From: DATGMS01 sp040905145
GTDB lineage: Bacteria; Bacteroidota; Bacteroidia; Cytophagales; Cyclobacteriaceae
Reading direction: 5' to 3'
DNA: 21,722 nucleotides
Assembly: GCA_040905145.1 (NCBI GenBank)
Contig: JBBDSC010000182.1
Location: 1-21,722 of the forward strand
Shown here: one piece after another, positions 1 through 8,246 of the stretch
How positions within the stretch are numbered: the first letter of the stretch is position 1
How the letters are laid out: each line of letters starts with the position of its first letter
Program-made: the position numbers and the translations under genes
The notes under the pieces: generated by a model
Database searches by the model: none
The model's input: the letters and a program-made list of their open reading frames with translations, nothing else
Told to the model about the DNA's origin: nothing

Positions 1-33
1 TATTGATTATAAATATGTTAGGATTCCATCCAG

Positions 34-122
34 TAGAGGGTGGGGGATTCGAACCCCCGGTACACTTTTAGGCGTACGACAGTTTAGCAAACTGCTGGTT
101 TAAGCCACTCACCCAACCCTCT
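34..122 (-). tRNA. tRNA-Ser (anticodon GCU)
   Basis: The minus strand folds as a class II tRNA. The acceptor strand AGAGGGT pairs with ACCCTCT, followed by TG and a 3-bp D stem (GGT/ACC). The anticodon arm is GCAGT-TTGCTAA-ACTGT with anticodon GCT in the loop. A long variable arm (GTAC paired with GTAC) and a T arm GGGGG-TTCGAAT-CCCCC complete it. The long variable arm plus GCU anticodon identify serine, reading AGC/AGU. CCA is not encoded. The acceptor pairing leaves A as the discriminator base, whereas bacterial serine tRNAs usually carry G there; this is a small oddity. Confidence 0.95.
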
Positions 123-131
123 AATTTGATG

Positions 132-164
132 CAAATATAAATCAATAATATTCATTTTAGCAAA
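132..164 (-). promoter_or_regulatory. Bacteroidota-type promoter of the tRNA-Ser gene
   Basis: Read on the minus strand, a TTTG box (161-164) is followed after 21 bases by TATATTTG (132-139). This fits the Bacteroidota sigma-ABfr consensus TTTG-N17..23-TAnnTTTG. The -7 box ends about 10 bases before the mature tRNA 5' end, so the expected leader is only a few bases. Assigned by motif and spacing only. Confidence 0.5.
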
Positions 165-447
165 ATAATACCGCAATTAAATCCTCAAAAATAATTTCCC
201 CCACTCCTCCAAAGATAAAGATCTGGATTTCAAAAAGTAAACCCCGGACCTGTGGAGGGGATTATTGAAAGACCAAGGCAAAATGCGGCCAAAGACCAAG
301 AGGAATATTCCCTGAAATTGGATACCATTACCATTTGAACCATGGGAAGTATCATTGCCATAAAAAGATTTTAATAATAGGACTAATTGTAGTTCCTTTG
401 CAGTTGAACTAATAACATAAGCCATACACTGGACGAAGTATAATTTA
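165..447. other. intergenic stretch between tRNA-Ser and the FAH gene
   Basis: No convincing gene was found here. A 95-codon open frame on the minus strand (177-464) resembles no family I recognise and overlaps the start of the FAH gene, so it is taken as chance. The promoter for the rightward gene run must lie here, but no clean TAnnTTTG box with a matching TTG was found. Confidence 0.5.
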
Positions 448-1059
448 ATGAAAATAATCGCCATAGGCAGAAATTATGCCGGACACATTGAAGAGCTGAA
501 AAACGAAAAGCCCTCCTCCCCTGTAGTTTTCTTAAAACCGGAAACCGCGGTGCTCAAAAACAACCTGCCTTTTTATCATCCGGATTTTTCCGAGAACATC
601 CACCATGAAGTGGAGCTGGTATTGAAGGTTTCCAGGGAAGGTAAATACATCAAAAAGGAATTTGCTGACCGTTATTTTAAGGAAATAGGCATAGGTATTG
701 ATTTTACGGCCAGAGATTTACAGCAACAGTGCAAGGAAAAAGGCCTCCCTTGGGAAATTGCCAAGGCCTTCAACCATTCTGCCCCCGTTGGGGAATTTCT
801 GCCAATAAGTGATTTCAAGGACTTTCAAAATATCAATTTTCACCTCAATATCAATGGAGAACTTCGTCAAAAGGGAAACACCTCCTTAATGCTTTACGAT
901 TTTGGGGTGATTATTGAATATGTATCCCGATTTTTTATGTTAAAAAAAGGTGACCTGATTTTCACAGGAACTCCTGCGGGAGTGGGTAAGGTGAATATTG
1001 GGGACAAACTAGAAGCCTATATTGAAGATAAAAAACTCCTTGAATTTGAAGTTAAATAA
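448..1059 (+). CDS. fumarylacetoacetate hydrolase (FAH) family protein
   Basis: This is a cytoplasmic member of the FAH superfamily, 203 residues, the usual size of single-domain bacterial members. The family comprises metal-dependent hydrolases, isomerases and decarboxylases of 2-oxo acids (fumarylpyruvate, acylpyruvates, oxaloacetate). Visible family features are KPETA near residue 30, the metal-binding HHEVEL segment (Glu54, Glu56), Asp85 in GIDFTARD, and the C-terminal GDLIFTGTPAGVG block. All three metal ligands are present, so the enzyme should be active. The substrate cannot be told from sequence. It opens a plus-strand run of housekeeping genes, and its last 38 bases overlap the next gene in another frame, which suggests translational coupling. 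The ATG at 448 is the natural start, just upstream of the conserved IGRNY segment. Confidence 0.9.
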   Translation: MKIIAIGRNYAGHIEELKNEKPSSPVVFLKPETAVLKNNLPFYHPDFSENIHHEVELVLKVSREGKYIKKEFADRYFKEIGIGIDFTARDLQQQCKEKGLPWEIAKAFNHSAPVGEFLPISDFKDFQNINFHLNINGELRQKGNTSLMLYDFGVIIEYVSRFFMLKKGDLIFTGTPAGVGKVNIGDKLEAYIEDKKLLEFEVK

Positions 1060-2917
1060 GTATATTTCCGTCCTTTTGTTATTCTCTGCCCTTGCATTTT
1101 TTTCGTTTTACCCGATTGAAAAAGGGTATTATCTCTTTCCCATCAAACCGGGTGAGCGAAATTTTCTTGCGGGGAACATGAGCGAAATCCGCCCCAATCA
1201 TTTTCATACGGGTTTGGATATCAAAACAGACGGAAGACAGGGGCTCCCGGTTTATGCGGCGGCAGATGGCTATGTTTACCGGATGAAGATCTCTTCTTTT
1301 GGATATGGCAACGTCCTTTACCTAAAGCATCCCAATGGACAGATTACCACTTATGCACATCTGAGGGAATTTGCCCCGGATATTGCCCTTTTTATGCGAA
1401 ATGAAATGTACAAGGAGCAGCAAAACGAACTGGAAATTTACCTCGATGAGCAGACCCTACCTGTAAAACGAGGGGACATTATCGCTTATTCCGGGAATAC
1501 CGGCAGTTCGGGGGGACCTCATTTACATTTTGAGATCCGTGATTCACTGGACCGGGCCATCGATCCCCTGAAATTCGGTTTTTCCGAAATTATAGACCGC
1601 ACCCCCCCAATTGTGGCAAAGGTAGCCATCAGCCCTTTGGAAATGGATAGCAGGGTCAATGGAACATTTGCCCGGGCGGAATTTCCGGTCAACTATGACG
1701 GTAAAGCATTTTATGTCAATCAACCCATCCATATTACGGGCAAAGTCGGAATAGAAATCAGGGGATACGATAAGCTGGATGACGTGTATAATCCAAACGG
1801 ATTCCCAAAGTTTGAAATTTTCCATGAAGAAGAACTTTTATTCAAGCTCGATGTGGATCAGGTTGATTTTAATTTGGGCCGCTTTTTATTAAGTCATACT
1901 TACAGAAACAGCTTTACAAGGCTTTATAAAATGCCCAATAATTTGTTCAGCTTTTATCAACCGGATTCCCCGTTCAGTGGTGCTATAGAAGCCAGTGTCG
2001 GTGAAGAAAAAAATATCCGGGTTTTACTCCATGACGTGTATGGAAACCAGACGACCCTAAAGTTGAACTTTATGGGAAAAGAACCAACTTTAAATTTAGG
2101 AAGTTATAACAGGACGGCAGGGAATAACAGCATCAGCTATCAAAACAATGTTATGATCATCAATGGCGACCTCTCAAATGAGGGGACTTTAGCGAAGTTC
2201 TACGTCCATGGATATGTCATGGAAATTCCTATGGCCTACCAAGGCAGCAACAAGCGAACTTACCTTTGGGACATGGATTACGGCTTTCCCGATTCTGTGG
2301 ATATTTGCACTGAAGTGATTGAACCAGAAACCCTAGAAAAAATCCCCTTTCAGCAGAAAGCCTGGTTCTCGGATGGAAAAACAGCCATAAATTTTGAGAA
2401 CAATTCCCTTTTGGACGACTTATATTTAAGAATCCAATATCAAGGAATTCCGGGCAATCCTTCCATAAGGATAAATGATCCTACAGATTACCTTAGGAAT
2501 AAAATTGAAGTGACCATGGATGCTACAGGCTACCAGGGAGATAAAGAAAGAACCAATGTCTACCTGGAATACGCTAATGGTTACAGAAAATTCCATGGCG
2601 GGGAATGGATTAAGGAAAATATCAGGTTTAAAACGAGAAATTTTGGTACTTTTGTGCTGGCAGAGGATTCCATCCCCCCCAGGATAAGGCCTTTACGTAT
2701 TAACTCTAATGAAATCAGGTTTTCCATTGGAGATAATCTTTCAGGAATAAAAAACTTTGAGGCCTTTGTGGATGGGAAATGGATACTCATGCGATATGAA
2801 TACAAACAGTCTGTTATTTGGTCCGAAAAAGCCCGAGATGATTCATTTAAAGGAGAAGTTATCCTTAAAGTTACGGATAAAGCCAACAATGAGACGGTTT
2901 ATGAGGGACATATATAA
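1022..2917 (+). CDS. secreted M23 (LytM-type) peptidase with long C-terminal region
   Basis: A 631-residue exported zinc endopeptidase of the M23/LytM family, which cleaves peptide cross-links of peptidoglycan. The N-terminus has a hydrophobic signal or anchor segment (about residues 14-30). The M23 core is at about 55-185 with all expected ligands: His62 and Asp66 in HTGLD, His113 in YAHL, and HLH at 167-169, so it should be catalytically competent. The remaining 440 residues are beta-rich with no domain I can name; an Ig-like segment near the C-terminus (about 555-630) is possible. No ATG lies before position 1180, so translation must begin at a TTG: 1022 as given, or 1040 or 1046. All of these lie within or at the end of the FAH gene. 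The envelope role contrasts with the metabolic genes around it. Confidence 0.88.
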   Translation: MKIKNSLNLKLNKYISVLLLFSALAFFSFYPIEKGYYLFPIKPGERNFLAGNMSEIRPNHFHTGLDIKTDGRQGLPVYAAADGYVYRMKISSFGYGNVLYLKHPNGQITTYAHLREFAPDIALFMRNEMYKEQQNELEIYLDEQTLPVKRGDIIAYSGNTGSSGGPHLHFEIRDSLDRAIDPLKFGFSEIIDRTPPIVAKVAISPLEMDSRVNGTFARAEFPVNYDGKAFYVNQPIHITGKVGIEIRGYDKLDDVYNPNGFPKFEIFHEEELLFKLDVDQVDFNLGRFLLSHTYRNSFTRLYKMPNNLFSFYQPDSPFSGAIEASVGEEKNIRVLLHDVYGNQTTLKLNFMGKEPTLNLGSYNRTAGNNSISYQNNVMIINGDLSNEGTLAKFYVHGYVMEIPMAYQGSNKRTYLWDMDYGFPDSVDICTEVIEPETLEKIPFQQKAWFSDGKTAINFENNSLLDDLYLRIQYQGIPGNPSIRINDPTDYLRNKIEVTMDATGYQGDKERTNVYLEYANGYRKFHGGEWIKENIRFKTRNFGTFVLAEDSIPPRIRPLRINSNEIRFSIGDNLSGIKNFEAFVDGKWILMRYEYKQSVIWSEKARDDSFKGEVILKVTDKANNETVYEGHI

Positions 2918-3043
2918 GCAATTGGATTTAGCAATATTCCCATGCACTATGGGCCATCAGCTATGGACTCATTTGTTGTGGTGGCAAAAAGCTGAGAATC
3001 ATAAAAAATTAAGAATTAAAGAAGACGAAAAAATTTACATCTT

Positions 3044-3493
3044 ATGTTAGTGGAAATAGGAAAAAAAGCCCCTGATTTTGAAGCCAAAGACCAGCATGGC
3101 AATTCGGTGAAATTATCTGATTATAAAGGAAAAAAGGTAGTGCTCTACTTTTATCCAAAAGACAATACTCCCGGATGTACGGCCCAGGCCTGCAATCTCA
3201 GGGACAATTATGAAGCCTTACAAGAAGCAGGATACGTAGTCATAGGTGTAAGTTCGGACTCCCAGAAGTCCCATCAGAAATTCATTGGCAAACAGCAATT
3301 GCCGTTTACCTTGATTGCTGATGAGGATAAGGCCGTACATGAACTTTACGGTACCTGGGCAGAAAAGCAATCGTTTGGCCGAACTTATATGGGAACCGTG
3401 CGGACTACTTTTATAATAAACGAAGAGGGTACTATTGAAAACATCATCAAAAAAATAAATACTAAAGAACATTCAAGTCAAATTCTAAAATAA
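3044..3493 (+). CDS. bcp: thioredoxin-dependent thiol peroxidase (Bcp-type peroxiredoxin)
   Basis: A 149-residue atypical peroxiredoxin of the Bcp/PrxQ class. It reduces hydrogen peroxide and organic hydroperoxides in the cytoplasm with electrons from thioredoxin. The peroxidatic cysteine is Cys45 in DNTPGCTAQAC and the resolving cysteine is Cys50. This five-residue spacing is typical of Bcp. The conserved KAVHELYGTW and TTFIINEEG segments are also present, and the length matches the family. It sits 126 bases after the M23 gene and only 9 bases before the transketolase N-subunit gene, so it is probably cotranscribed with transketolase, linking peroxide defence to NADPH-supplying pentose metabolism (inference). 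Confidence 0.95.
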   Translation: MLVEIGKKAPDFEAKDQHGNSVKLSDYKGKKVVLYFYPKDNTPGCTAQACNLRDNYEALQEAGYVVIGVSSDSQKSHQKFIGKQQLPFTLIADEDKAVHELYGTWAEKQSFGRTYMGTVRTTFIINEEGTIENIIKKINTKEHSSQILK

Positions 3494-3502
3494 TTCCTTA
3501 AA

Positions 3503-4354
3503 ATGGAAAAACTTTCAATCGACCAACTCAAAGACACCTGTTCACAAGTTAGACGGGATATTTTACGTATGGTACATGAAGTGCAGTCTGGTCATCCCGG
3601 TGCTTCATTGGGCTGCACTGAATTTTTTGTTGCCCTATACTTTCACCAGATGAAGCATGACCCCAATTTCAACATAAACGGGAAAGGTGAAGATCTCTTT
3701 TTCCTCTCTAATGGACATATATCTCCCGTCTGGTACAGTGTATTGTCCAGGAGTGGATACTTCGCTATCGAAGAACTAAAAACTTTCAGGAAAATAAACA
3801 GCAGGCTACAGGGACACCCAGCAGTAGAAGAAGACCTTCCCGGAATCAGGATCGCTTCTGGGTCCTTGGGACAGGGATTATCCGTGGCCATTGGTGCTGC
3901 CCAGGCCAAAAAGCTAAACAATGACGACAGGATTGTATATGTGCTGATGGGAGATGGAGAACAGCAGGAAGGTCAGGTTTGGGAAGCGGCAATGTATGCC
4001 CCCCACCATAAAATCAATAACCTGATTGCTTCTATCGATGTGAACCGTCAGCAAATAGATGGACCTACCGAACAAATCATGAACCTGCTCAACCTAAAGG
4101 ACAAATGGGAAGCTTTTGGTTGGCAAGTTATTGAAACCAAAAATGGAAACAACATAGAAGAGGTAATTAGCAATTTGGAGATAGCAAAAGACCTTTTGGA
4201 AAATGGAAAGCCTGTCCTCAATCTTTTACATACAGAAATGGGATATGGCGTGGACTTTATGACGGCCACCCACAAATGGCATGGCGTAGCCCCTAATGAC
4301 GAACAACTGGAAAATGCCTTGGGCCAATTGCAAGAAACTTTAGGCGATTATTAA
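3503..4354 (+). CDS. transketolase, N-terminal (thiamine diphosphate-binding) subunit
   Basis: A 283-residue subunit carrying the pyrophosphate-binding half of transketolase. The enzyme moves two-carbon ketol units between sugar phosphates in the non-oxidative pentose phosphate pathway. Visible features are SGHPG with catalytic His31, LQGHP near 103, GSLGQGLS near 120-126, and the ThDP/Mg motif starting GDGE at 150 and ending with Asn172-Asn173. It lacks the pyrimidine-binding and C-terminal domains, which are supplied by the next gene. This split arrangement is common in Bacteroidota, Firmicutes and archaea. The two genes are 92 bases apart and should act as a heterotetramer. Confidence 0.95.
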   Translation: MEKLSIDQLKDTCSQVRRDILRMVHEVQSGHPGASLGCTEFFVALYFHQMKHDPNFNINGKGEDLFFLSNGHISPVWYSVLSRSGYFAIEELKTFRKINSRLQGHPAVEEDLPGIRIASGSLGQGLSVAIGAAQAKKLNNDDRIVYVLMGDGEQQEGQVWEAAMYAPHHKINNLIASIDVNRQQIDGPTEQIMNLLNLKDKWEAFGWQVIETKNGNNIEEVISNLEIAKDLLENGKPVLNLLHTEMGYGVDFMTATHKWHGVAPNDEQLENALGQLQETLGDY

Positions 4355-4446
4355 TTCATGAATGCAAATAAGACGTACAGAGGGGATTGTTGACTGTCTT
4401 TTTAGTATAACTGTTCGTTAACTCTTTACGATTAAAAAAATATAAA

Positions 4447-5415
4447 ATGGAAAAAACTTTAGATACTAAATATACCTATACAGAAAAAAAAGACACGCGA
4501 TCTGGCTTTGGCGACGGTTTACTGGAAGCAGGCCGTCGTAATGAGAATGTAGTGGGGCTATGCGCTGATCTGATAGGTTCCCTGAAAATGGGAGCCTTTC
4601 AAAAGGAATTTCCCGAAAGGTTTTTTCAGGTAGGGATTGCGGAAGCCAACATGATGGGCATCGCTGCCGGATTGACTATAGGGGGCAAGATCCCCTTTAC
4701 CGGAACTTTTGCCAACTTCTCCACTGGAAGGGTGTATGACCAGATCAGACAGTCTATCGCCTACTCCGAAAAGAACGTTAAAATCTGTGCTTCACATGCG
4801 GGGCTGACATTGGGGGAAGACGGGGCAACCCATCAAATTCTGGAAGATGTGGGCATGATGAAAATGCTCCCCAACTTAACGGTGATCAACCCTTGCGACT
4901 ATAACCAAACCAAAGCAGCAACCATTGCCATTGCGGAACATCAGGGACCTGTTTATTTAAGGTTTGGACGACCCAGCTGGCCCATCTTCACGCCTGCAGA
5001 CCAGAAATTCGAAATTGGGAAAGCCTGGAAAATGATCGAGGGGACTGACGTAACCATTTTTGCTACCGGACACCTGGTTTGGGAAGCTGTGGTAGCCGAA
5101 GCCATACTAAGGGAAGAAGGAATCAGTGTGGAAGTGATCAATATCCATACCATCAAGCCCTTGGATACAGAAGCTATCCTGGAATCATTGGCCAAAACCG
5201 GCTGTTGCGTTTCTGCTGAAGAACATCAGTACAATGGGGGCTTAAGTGATGCCATCGCCCAGACCTTGGTCAGAAACAATCCTTCTCCCATGGAGTTTGT
5301 AGGCGTTGATGATTCTTTTGGAGAGTCAGGAAAACCCACAGAGCTCCTGGAAAAATATGGGCTTAACGCAGACAATATTGTGAAGGCTGTCAGGAAAGTG
5401 ATGGAGAGGGCGTGA
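4447..5415 (+). CDS. transketolase, C-terminal (pyrimidine-binding) subunit
   Basis: A 322-residue partner of the preceding gene, containing the ThDP pyrimidine-binding domain (about 15-180) and the transketolase C-terminal domain (about 190-318). The catalytic glutamate that activates the cofactor is Glu66 in GIAEANMMG. HAGLTLGEDGATHQ (117-130) contributes substrate-binding histidines, and YLRFGRP marks the end of the domain. Together the two subunits match a complete transketolase or DXPS-like fold, but the N-subunit lacks the DXPS-specific features, so transketolase is preferred. It is the last gene of the plus-strand housekeeping run; no clear terminator was seen in the 250 bases after it. 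Confidence 0.95.
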   Translation: MEKTLDTKYTYTEKKDTRSGFGDGLLEAGRRNENVVGLCADLIGSLKMGAFQKEFPERFFQVGIAEANMMGIAAGLTIGGKIPFTGTFANFSTGRVYDQIRQSIAYSEKNVKICASHAGLTLGEDGATHQILEDVGMMKMLPNLTVINPCDYNQTKAATIAIAEHQGPVYLRFGRPSWPIFTPADQKFEIGKAWKMIEGTDVTIFATGHLVWEAVVAEAILREEGISVEVINIHTIKPLDTEAILESLAKTGCCVSAEEHQYNGGLSDAIAQTLVRNNPSPMEFVGVDDSFGESGKPTELLEKYGLNADNIVKAVRKVMERA

Positions 5416-5667
5416 CATGGAAGGATTTGATATTGGGTGATCGGAAGGCTGACAAGGGGAACGGAGAGACTAAGAGACCTGAGGACAAAGAGAGATGAAC
5501 TAAGCTTTGCAATTAATGCTTAAATTAAAAAGTATTCAACTAAATTCAGGACGTGACATGTGTTTGTAACCGGTAACAGATCACCGATAACCATGGAAAT
5601 GATTGGAATCCATTATTCTCAATAAAAGATAAAGCTTTTATATATTCCCAAAAAATAGTTGATAACC

Positions 5668-6593
5668 ATGATAGGCAAATCAAAATTCCTTTTTCTACTT
5701 ATTTTTCTGTTGCCCATTCAAAACGAAGTTTTTTCCCAGACCTTACAGTTTCAGAAAGACAAGGAAGGAATACTCTTATTGGAAAATAACCAGCCCCGAT
5801 TCTTTTACCAAACTGTGACTAAGGCCCGAGATGGTCAATATCCCAGGGCCAATTATGTCCATCCGCTATATGGATTGAATGGAGAGGTATTGACGGAAGA
5901 CTTTCCGGAAGATCACCTGCACCATCATGGTATTTTCTGGTCCTGGCATCAGCTATATGCAGAAGGTAAAAGAGTAGGCGATCCCTGGATCAGTGAAGGG
6001 GTATCCTGGGAGGTAAAAAAGACGTCCACCGAAGCAAAAAAAAAACAGCCAACGTAAAGGCTGAAATTTTATGGATCCAAACCTCAGACGACAAGCCGGT
6101 AATAAAAGAAAACCTGCTTATTTCCTACGAAAGAATGGATGAGGGCGTATATGCATTGACTTTTGATATCAAACTCACTGCCCTGGTAGATGGGGTGGCC
6201 ATAGGCGGTTCCGAAGATGCAAAGGGTTATGGTGGATTTTCGCCCCGATTTAAGTTGCCTGAGGACATTTCATTTCAATCTACCAAGGGAAAAGTGGAAC
6301 CCCATAACCTACCCGTGCAAGCGGGCCCCTGGATGAACCTTACCGGCAGTTTTGACCCCACTTCAAACCAAACTTTGGGAATAGTGATTATGGGAGAACC
6401 CGAAAAGCTTCCTTCTTACAAAGGCTGGATTCTTAGAAGCGCCAAAAGCATGCAAAACATGGCTTTTCCAGGAAGTGATCCCCTCTCTATAGAAAAAGGG
6501 GAAACCCTTGAATTCCGCAATCAAATTTTAGTACATCAAAATTTAGATAGGGGTGAAATTTCCACTTATTATAATAAGTTCAGAAACAAATAA
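5668..6593 (+). pseudogene. DUF6807 (PmoA-like) exported protein, frameshifted
   Basis: Two adjacent reading frames together make one DUF6807/PmoA-family protein of about 308 residues. The first (5668-6057) begins with a signal peptide ending FSQ near residue 24, then carries the family segments YVHPLYGLNGE and DHLHHHGIFWSWHQ. The second frame (coding from about 6045, first ATG 6135) continues with IGGSEDAKGYGGFSPRF and the C-terminal family region. They are separated by a run of ten A at 6036-6045; one extra A, or a -1 slip there, restores a continuous frame. The upstream start is ATG 5668; a TTG at 5659 is in frame but less likely. DUF6807 proteins are exported, of unproven function, and often lie next to Gfo/Idh and DUF1080 genes, as here. 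Mutation, sequencing error or programmed slippage cannot be told apart from one sequence. Confidence 0.85.
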
Positions 6594-6627
6594 CACTCCC
6601 TTTAATTTTAACCTTAATATAAAGTTT

Positions 6628-6712
6628 AGACCTTCCAGGTTTCAAACGCTCAACCCTAAAACGCTCAACCCTAATCAGTTAAAGTTGATGCTCAATAAAA
6701 CCTGGAAGGTCT
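6628..6712. repeat. perfect 15-bp inverted repeat with internal tandem repeat between convergent genes
   Basis: AGACCTTCCAGGTTT at 6628-6642 is exactly the reverse complement of AAACCTGGAAGGTCT at 6698-6712. The 55-base loop contains AAACGCTCAACCCTA twice in tandem (6644-6658 and 6659-6673). It lies between the ends of two convergent genes, so it could act as a bidirectional transcription stop, but it has no long T-run and its loop is large. The form also suits a REP-like dispersed element. Confidence 0.8.
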
Positions 6713-6733
6713 TCCCTACTCCAATCTACTAAA

Positions 6734-8065
6734 CTACACCTTCGGCAATTTCCAACCATTGTGGTAGTTGGCAGCCATTAATTTATTGGCTTTGGAACTG
6801 GTAAATTTCTCTTTCCCTTCATCCCAATAGATTTTCTCGCCTGTTTTATAAGCAATATTACCCATATGGGCATTGATGGCCGCCACACTTCCTGTTTTTA
6901 TCCCACAAGCAAGTTTTGACGCATCATTGGAGGTGACTGCGTCAACAAAGTTCACTGCATGAAGGTCCAATGCGGATTTTCCGTCCGGCCTCACCCTCGG
7001 CATAGCCTCAATTTTCGGCTTGTCCCCATCTTTTTCCGGGATAATCTCCCATCCTCCCCTATTGACCACTAAGGTGCCATTGTTACCAATAAAGGCAATA
7101 CCTTCTGTAAATCCGTAGTTTCCCCCATCTATTCCTGTCGCATGCTCCCAAAGCATATTGAAACCATCAAACTCATAAACGGTCTGCAAAGTATCGGGGG
7201 TCTCCGAAGCATCATCCGGGTAAGCCAATTTTCCACCGGATGCCATAATGGATTTAGGGGCACTCACCCCCATGGCATAAAGCGCAATATCGATCTCGTG
7301 CACTCCCCAGTCTGTCATCAGCCCACCTGCATAATCCCAAAACCAACGAAAATTAAAGTGAAAGCGGTTATCGTTGAATGGTCTCTCCGGGGCAGGCCCC
7401 AACCACATCTTATAATCCACACCTGCAGGCGGAGGGGTGTTTGGTTTTACCGGAACCGGTTTCATCCACCCTTGGTAAGCCCAACATTTAACCAAGCGGA
7501 TCTGACCCAATTTGCCTGATTGCACATAATTAATGGCGTCAGCATATTGCGATCCACTTCTTTGCCACTGACCCACCTGTACTATTTTGCCATAGCGTTC
7601 GGTTGCTTTAAGCATCACGTTGCACTCCTCGATGGAATTGGCCAAAGGCTTTTCCACGTATACATGCTTCCCTGCAGCCATACTGTCCACCAGATTCAGG
7701 CAATGCCAATGGTCGGGCGTACCTACGATCACCACATCTATGTCCTTATCTTCAAGCATCTTGCGGTAATCTTTATACAACCGGGGCTTTTTCCCCCGTA
7801 ATTTTTCCACATCCGCGGCCCTTCTATCCAGTACATTTTGATCTATATCCGCAATGGCCACACAGTTGACACGGGGCATTTTTAGATGGGCATTCATATT
7901 GGACCAGCCCATCCCATTGGCGCCGATCAATCCATAATTGATCTGATCATTGGCACCCACGGATTTCGCAAACGCAGAGAAGTTTTCTGCTGAAATAATT
8001 GTGGGAAGCGTTAATCCTGCGGAAGCCAGCAAAGTATTTTGTAAGAATTTTCTTCTTGAAGCCAT
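6734..8065 (-). CDS. Gfo/Idh/MocA oxidoreductase with TAT signal
   Basis: A 443-residue NAD(P)-dependent sugar oxidoreductase exported folded. The start is the ATG at 8065, which places a twin-arginine signal (SRRKFLQN, Arg4-Arg5, then a hydrophobic stretch to about 27) at the N-terminus; the open frame extends further upstream to 8203 but without protein-like sequence. A Rossmann fold follows (NYGLIGANGMG, about 43-53), with GTPDHWH (115-121) and the catalytic-lysine motif EKP (138-140), then the C-terminal substrate domain with WFWDYAGG and DWGVHEID. TAT-exported members of this family hold a pre-bound cofactor and often oxidise glycosides at C3. It lies downstream of the DUF1080 gene on the same strand (181-base gap), supporting a shared role in keto-glycoside breakdown (inference). 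Confidence 0.92.
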   Translation of the reverse strand: MASRRKFLQNTLLASAGLTLPTIISAENFSAFAKSVGANDQINYGLIGANGMGWSNMNAHLKMPRVNCVAIADIDQNVLDRRAADVEKLRGKKPRLYKDYRKMLEDKDIDVVIVGTPDHWHCLNLVDSMAAGKHVYVEKPLANSIEECNVMLKATERYGKIVQVGQWQRSGSQYADAINYVQSGKLGQIRLVKCWAYQGWMKPVPVKPNTPPPAGVDYKMWLGPAPERPFNDNRFHFNFRWFWDYAGGLMTDWGVHEIDIALYAMGVSAPKSIMASGGKLAYPDDASETPDTLQTVYEFDGFNMLWEHATGIDGGNYGFTEGIAFIGNNGTLVVNRGGWEIIPEKDGDKPKIEAMPRVRPDGKSALDLHAVNFVDAVTSNDASKLACGIKTGSVAAINAHMGNIAYKTGEKIYWDEGKEKFTSSKANKLMAANYHNGWKLPKV

Positions 8066-8246
8066 ATTAGGGTTATTGGGTTGATAGGTTATTGAAAATT
8101 GGTTAATGCTTTTCTTTCGGTTTTGCGTGAAGTGGAATATTGGAACCTCGTTGAGATGGAATAACTGGCTTGAAATAAGCTTTCCAAAATTCCATCCCCC
8201 CATTATTCCATCCTTCCACTATTTCATTTGTCCTGCTATTGACGCG

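Noticed and set aside
177..464. 95-codon minus-strand frame next to tRNA-Ser
   Set aside because: No recognisable family, overlaps the FAH start on the other strand, and has random-looking composition.
4355..4446. A separate promoter between the two transketolase genes (TTGACT near 4391 with TATAAC near 4407)
   Set aside because: The spacing is about 10 bases, too short for a sigma-70 type promoter, and no TAnnTTTG box fits.
3503..5415. A transketolase gene broken into two pieces
   Set aside because: Each part has complete subunit boundaries and its own start, and the split form is normal in many Bacteroidota.
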